Shown piece after piece: positions 4,184 through 6,435 of a stretch of DNA of 6,435 nucleotides (its first letter is position 1; the number at the start of each line of letters is the position of its first letter). Under the pieces are notes generated by a model. It was not told where the DNA came from, ran no database searches, and saw nothing but the letters and a program-made list of their open reading frames with translations. The translations under genes were made by a program, and so were the position numbers. Origin of the DNA: Candidatus Gottesmanbacteria bacterium RIFOXYB1_FULL_47_11. GTDB lineage: Bacteria; Patescibacteriota; Microgenomatia; UBA10105; UBA927. The stretch covers positions 10,364 to 16,798 of the forward strand of contig MFKE01000013.1 in assembly GCA_001779455.1 (NCBI GenBank), in the 5' to 3' direction.

Positions 4184-5194
4184 ATGAAGGCCCTTACCCG
4201 GCTAAAGCCAACTAGCATACTGATTACTATTTGCGTTTTCTATATCGCAGGATATGTCGCCCACGCGTTCTATCTTCACAAAACCGTGTATGGAGACGGC
4301 ATCTATTATTATGCGTGGCTTACGCTCAACCCGAGTAAGTACTCTGTCGGCCCTGCTCTCTTCTGGGCACCCGCGTATCTTCTGACACATAATCAGTTTA
4401 TCGTCGGATTCACAAGTGTGTTGGCATCACTCTTTGGCCTCATACTTTTGTGGCGGTTATTACAGCGCTATTTCAGCCAAACCGTAAGCATTATGGCTGT
4501 AACTGCGGTTGCACTCGCAACAAACTTTTTGTTTTACGGCTCGCTTGACCCGGTCAATTCCCATGCATTAACATTTTTCGCCGCAGTTGTATATTTATCC
4601 CTACTTCTCTCGCGCCATAAACAGTGGCTGGCTATAGGGGCAGCCCTGGGATTTCTCGGGCTTATGCGGACGCAGGATCTTCTGTATGGAATACTGCTCA
4701 TTCCGGTATTGAACAAAAAAAACATAGGAAGAATATTCTTGGGCTTTCTCCTCGCGTTTACCCCGCAACTCGTCGCATGGCAACTAACGTCCGGCAAATT
4801 TTGGCAAAGCCAGTATTTTATGCGGGAAGGGTTTAATTTTTTCACACCGCATATTCTTGGCGTGTTGTTTAACCCGCAAAGCGGACTTTTTCTATGGACC
4901 CCGATGACGCTTATCGGCGCGCTCGGCCTGATCGCCGCCAAAAAATATTGGTTTTTCGCGGTATTTTTTGCTCAGCTTCTGGTGATATCCAGCTGGAGCA
5001 CATGGTGGCAGGGAGCAAGCTATAGCGGGCGCATGTTCGTGAGCAGCTTGCCGGTTCTTGCCTTCGGCATTGCCGCACTATTCTCCCGCCTTTCAAAATT
5101 CAAGTTCACGCAGGCATATTATCTTATCTGTATCATCCTTCCGTTATCGATAATCAACGTACTTTTAATTACCTTCTTCCTTTTAACACGGTAG
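4184..5194 (+). CDS. Polytopic membrane protein, probable GT-C-type glycosyltransferase
   Basis: The product is 336 residues from the chosen start, with roughly nine or ten hydrophobic segments. The first helix (about 11-30) is followed by a loop with YGDGIYYYAWL (36-46), whose Asp38 sits where GT-C/GT39 enzymes carry the catalytic acidic residue. Other marks are NSHALTFFAAV (125-135), MRTQDLLYG (161-169), LFNPQSGLFLWTP (228-240) and WSTWWQGASYSGRMF (271-285), resembling the 'SP-x-x-GLF' and 'WWGG-x-x-xGPR' motifs of uncharacterised bacterial GT-C-like proteins. Such enzymes use polyprenyl-phosphate sugars on the outer face of the membrane. The family assignment is by pattern only. An in-frame ATG at 4130 would add 18 residues but lies upstream of the proposed promoter and inside the GT2 gene, so 4184 is preferred. 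The 3' end overlaps the methyltransferase by 26 bases tail to tail. Confidence 0.75.
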   Translation: MKALTRLKPTSILITICVFYIAGYVAHAFYLHKTVYGDGIYYYAWLTLNPSKYSVGPALFWAPAYLLTHNQFIVGFTSVLASLFGLILLWRLLQRYFSQTVSIMAVTAVALATNFLFYGSLDPVNSHALTFFAAVVYLSLLLSRHKQWLAIGAALGFLGLMRTQDLLYGILLIPVLNKKNIGRIFLGFLLAFTPQLVAWQLTSGKFWQSQYFMREGFNFFTPHILGVLFNPQSGLFLWTPMTLIGALGLIAAKKYWFFAVFFAQLLVISSWSTWWQGASYSGRMFVSSLPVLAFGIAALFSRLSKFKFTQAYYLICIILPLSIINVLLITFFLLTR

Positions 5195-5936
5195 TTTTTA
5201 TTGCAATTCTACCCGCGTAATCAAGCCTATGCAGAAGAAGAGAAATTTTGTGTTCCCGCATATACGTATCGACTGCTTTTCTTGCGCCTTGCCAATGACC
5301 ATAGTCATCAATAATCAGGACACCGCCCGGAACAAGTCTCGGATAAAGATAAACAAGCTCGTGATAGGTCGAGGTATACCAGTCCGTGTCCAGACGGAGA
5401 ATCGCAATTTTATCCGGAATAATGTTCGGAATCGTGTCTTCCACTTTCCCTTTGATAAACCGTATTTTTTGCTTCGGATACCTTGTCTTATACATATTTT
5501 TCTTCACTTCGTCCAGAGTGGCCAGACACCATGTATTCACCTGGGCCTTTTGAGCTTGCAGCCAAATGTCGTGCGCAGGAGCATTCCCTAAGATTGTCCT
5601 ATCCCGACTATCCGGCTCTGCCATACCGGTATAGGTATCGTACAAATATAATTTCCGGGTGATATCTCCCATTTTCCGTAACGTATATGCTGCCACCATT
5701 GCGCTCCCGCCGCGCCAAACGCCGCACTCGACAACATCACCCCGTATTCTTTCTTTAGAAATATATTCAGCGGCTTTATACAAACCATACATCCGCTCCG
5801 TAGAGGTCATCGTGTAAGCTCGAGATTTGTTCCAAATCGGAATGAATGCTGCATCCATATCCATTAATAACTTTTGAGGGTCTTCTCGGATTGTCAGTCC
5901 AATGCGATGAAGAACATTAATAATAATACGTTTCAT
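5169..5936 (-). CDS. TylF/MycF-type SAM-dependent O-methyltransferase
   Basis: This 255-residue protein has the length and motif order of the TylF/MycF/NovP family. TSTERMYGLY (44-53) is the conserved helix near the substrate. VVECGVWRGGSAM (68-80) is the SAM-binding loop. YLYDTYTGM (97-105) contains the acidic residue after beta2. ILRLDTDWYTST (179-190) and LIIDDYGHW (207-215) carry aspartates equivalent to the metal ligands of NovP/MycF, and ARKAVD (218-223) follows. Characterised relatives methylate a sugar hydroxyl in a Mg2+-dependent way; here the neighbours suggest a sugar in a surface glycan, which is inference. The start overlaps the GT4 stop as ATGA (5933-5936), so translation is probably coupled, and no Shine-Dalgarno is visible. 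No residues appear missing. Confidence 0.9.
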   Translation of the reverse strand: MKRIIINVLHRIGLTIREDPQKLLMDMDAAFIPIWNKSRAYTMTSTERMYGLYKAAEYISKERIRGDVVECGVWRGGSAMVAAYTLRKMGDITRKLYLYDTYTGMAEPDSRDRTILGNAPAHDIWLQAQKAQVNTWCLATLDEVKKNMYKTRYPKQKIRFIKGKVEDTIPNIIPDKIAILRLDTDWYTSTYHELVYLYPRLVPGGVLIIDDYGHWQGARKAVDTYMREHKISLLLHRLDYAGRIAIKTTVLKGRR

Positions 5937-6435
5937 ATGCTCGCAGGCAGCAGAGATATATAAAGGTCACTTAGTTTTTTGGCGCCTATCTTTATGTCGT
6001 GGACACGGAGCGCTCGTTTGCGTGCTCGAGTGCCGTACTGGGCGCGCTTCTTCGGACTACGGATAAAGCCTGCAAGTGCTCCGGCAAACGCCGTCACATT
6101 GCCCGGTTCCACAAGTACCCCTGCGTTTCCGATGTTTTCCGGAATGCCGCCGGTTCTGGTGGTCACAATAGGCAGGCCACTTGCCTGCGCCTCCAACAGT
6201 GCCGTACAGTACTGCTCCTCAAACGTGGGCGTCGACTTACTTGGCGCAACAAAAATATCTGCGTCGCGATACACACAGGGCATGTCGTCATAGGAAACAT
6301 GCAGGGTCTCAATCCACTGCGGAATGCTTGACCGCAGACTTCCGTCCCCTACCATACGGAATGTAAGGGTATATCCCAAAAGCCCCGGATCATGTCGCAG
6401 GTGATCTGCCGCTTCTATAAAGTCCAGTACTCCCT
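5933..6435 (-). CDS. Family 4 glycosyltransferase (GT-B), C-terminal part (runs off right edge)
   Basis: About 166 residues of the C-terminal half are visible and the frame is open to the edge, so the true start lies outside. A TTG at 6377-6379 is internal, not a start, because GVLDFIEAADHL upstream of it is typical GT4 sequence. The order is: GVLDFIEAADHL; LTFRMVGDGSLRSSI (nucleotide-binding loop); VYRDADIFVAPSK; TFEEQYCTALLEAQASGLPIV, where Glu-x7-Glu is the donor-binding signature of GT4 retaining enzymes; TRTGGIPENIG; then GVLVEPGN and the closing helix. These enzymes transfer a nucleotide-activated sugar in the cytoplasm, commonly in polysaccharide assembly. The stop TGA overlaps the methyltransferase ATG, so they form one operon. 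The donor and acceptor are not predictable. Confidence 0.92.
   Translation of the reverse strand, partial: GVLDFIEAADHLRHDPGLLGYTLTFRMVGDGSLRSSIPQWIETLHVSYDDMPCVYRDADIFVAPSKSTPTFEEQYCTALLEAQASGLPIVTTRTGGIPENIGNAGVLVEPGNVTAFAGALAGFIRSPKKRAQYGTRARKRALRVHDIKIGAKKLSDLYISLLPASI

Noticed and set aside
4534..4941. A 135-codon minus-strand open frame
   Set aside because: It is a shadow of the GT-C-like gene; the composition is rich in C, P, R and S with no domain pattern.
6377..6379. TTG as start codon of the GT4 gene
   Set aside because: The frame remains open upstream and encodes GVLDFIEAADHL, a normal internal GT4 segment, so the gene is simply cut by the window edge.

Overview
The window looks like part of a small, streamlined bacterial genome. 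A Candidate Phyla Radiation (Patescibacteria) genome fits best: genes are packed with almost no spacers, neighbours overlap, several genes appear to be transcribed leaderlessly, and the membrane-anchored LysM and Ig-like proteins and the glycosyltransferase set have a familiar CPR look. That placement is inference; no marker gene here proves it. TGA is used as a stop (end of the GT4 gene), which argues against the recoded UGA-Gly lineages.

Left part (1-1600). A family X DNA polymerase runs leftwards off the edge (579 to 1). Back to back with it are tRNA-Asp(GTC), a two-LysM membrane-anchored protein with a clear Shine-Dalgarno, a UUCG-capped hairpin, tRNA-Gly(CCC) and, five bases later, a compact tRNA-like element with no D arm. 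tRNA-Thr(CGT) faces them on the minus strand. The stretch 1292-1600 has no protein gene and is filled by the hairpin, these RNA genes and a divergent promoter pair.

Middle and right part (1601-6435). A membrane-anchored protein with two Ig-like domains points right and overlaps, tail to tail, an O-antigen-ligase-like membrane protein. That gene lies downstream of, and overlaps, a GT2 glycosyltransferase. A GT-C-like polytopic membrane protein is transcribed divergently from the GT2 gene and overlaps tail to tail with a TylF/MycF-type sugar O-methyltransferase. The methyltransferase is coupled by an ATGA overlap to a GT4 glycosyltransferase that runs off the right edge. The five genes from 2298 to the right edge read as a surface-glycan cluster: cytoplasmic sugar transfer (GT2, GT4), sugar or glycan methylation (TylF-like), membrane-side sugar transfer (GT-C) and glycan polymerisation or ligation (O-antigen-ligase-like).

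Two themes stand out. First, the three head-to-head gene pairs (polX/tRNA-Asp, tRNA-Thr/Ig gene, GT2/GT-C) each share a tiny bidirectional promoter. In it the -10 boxes lie within about 20 bp and the protein start codons fall 6-9 nt after the -10, where the transcript itself should begin. Second, the tRNA-like element at 1426-1486 keeps an acceptor stem, a T arm, an anticodon-like hairpin and an encoded CCA, but has no D arm and no plausible anticodon. It is the most unusual item in the window.
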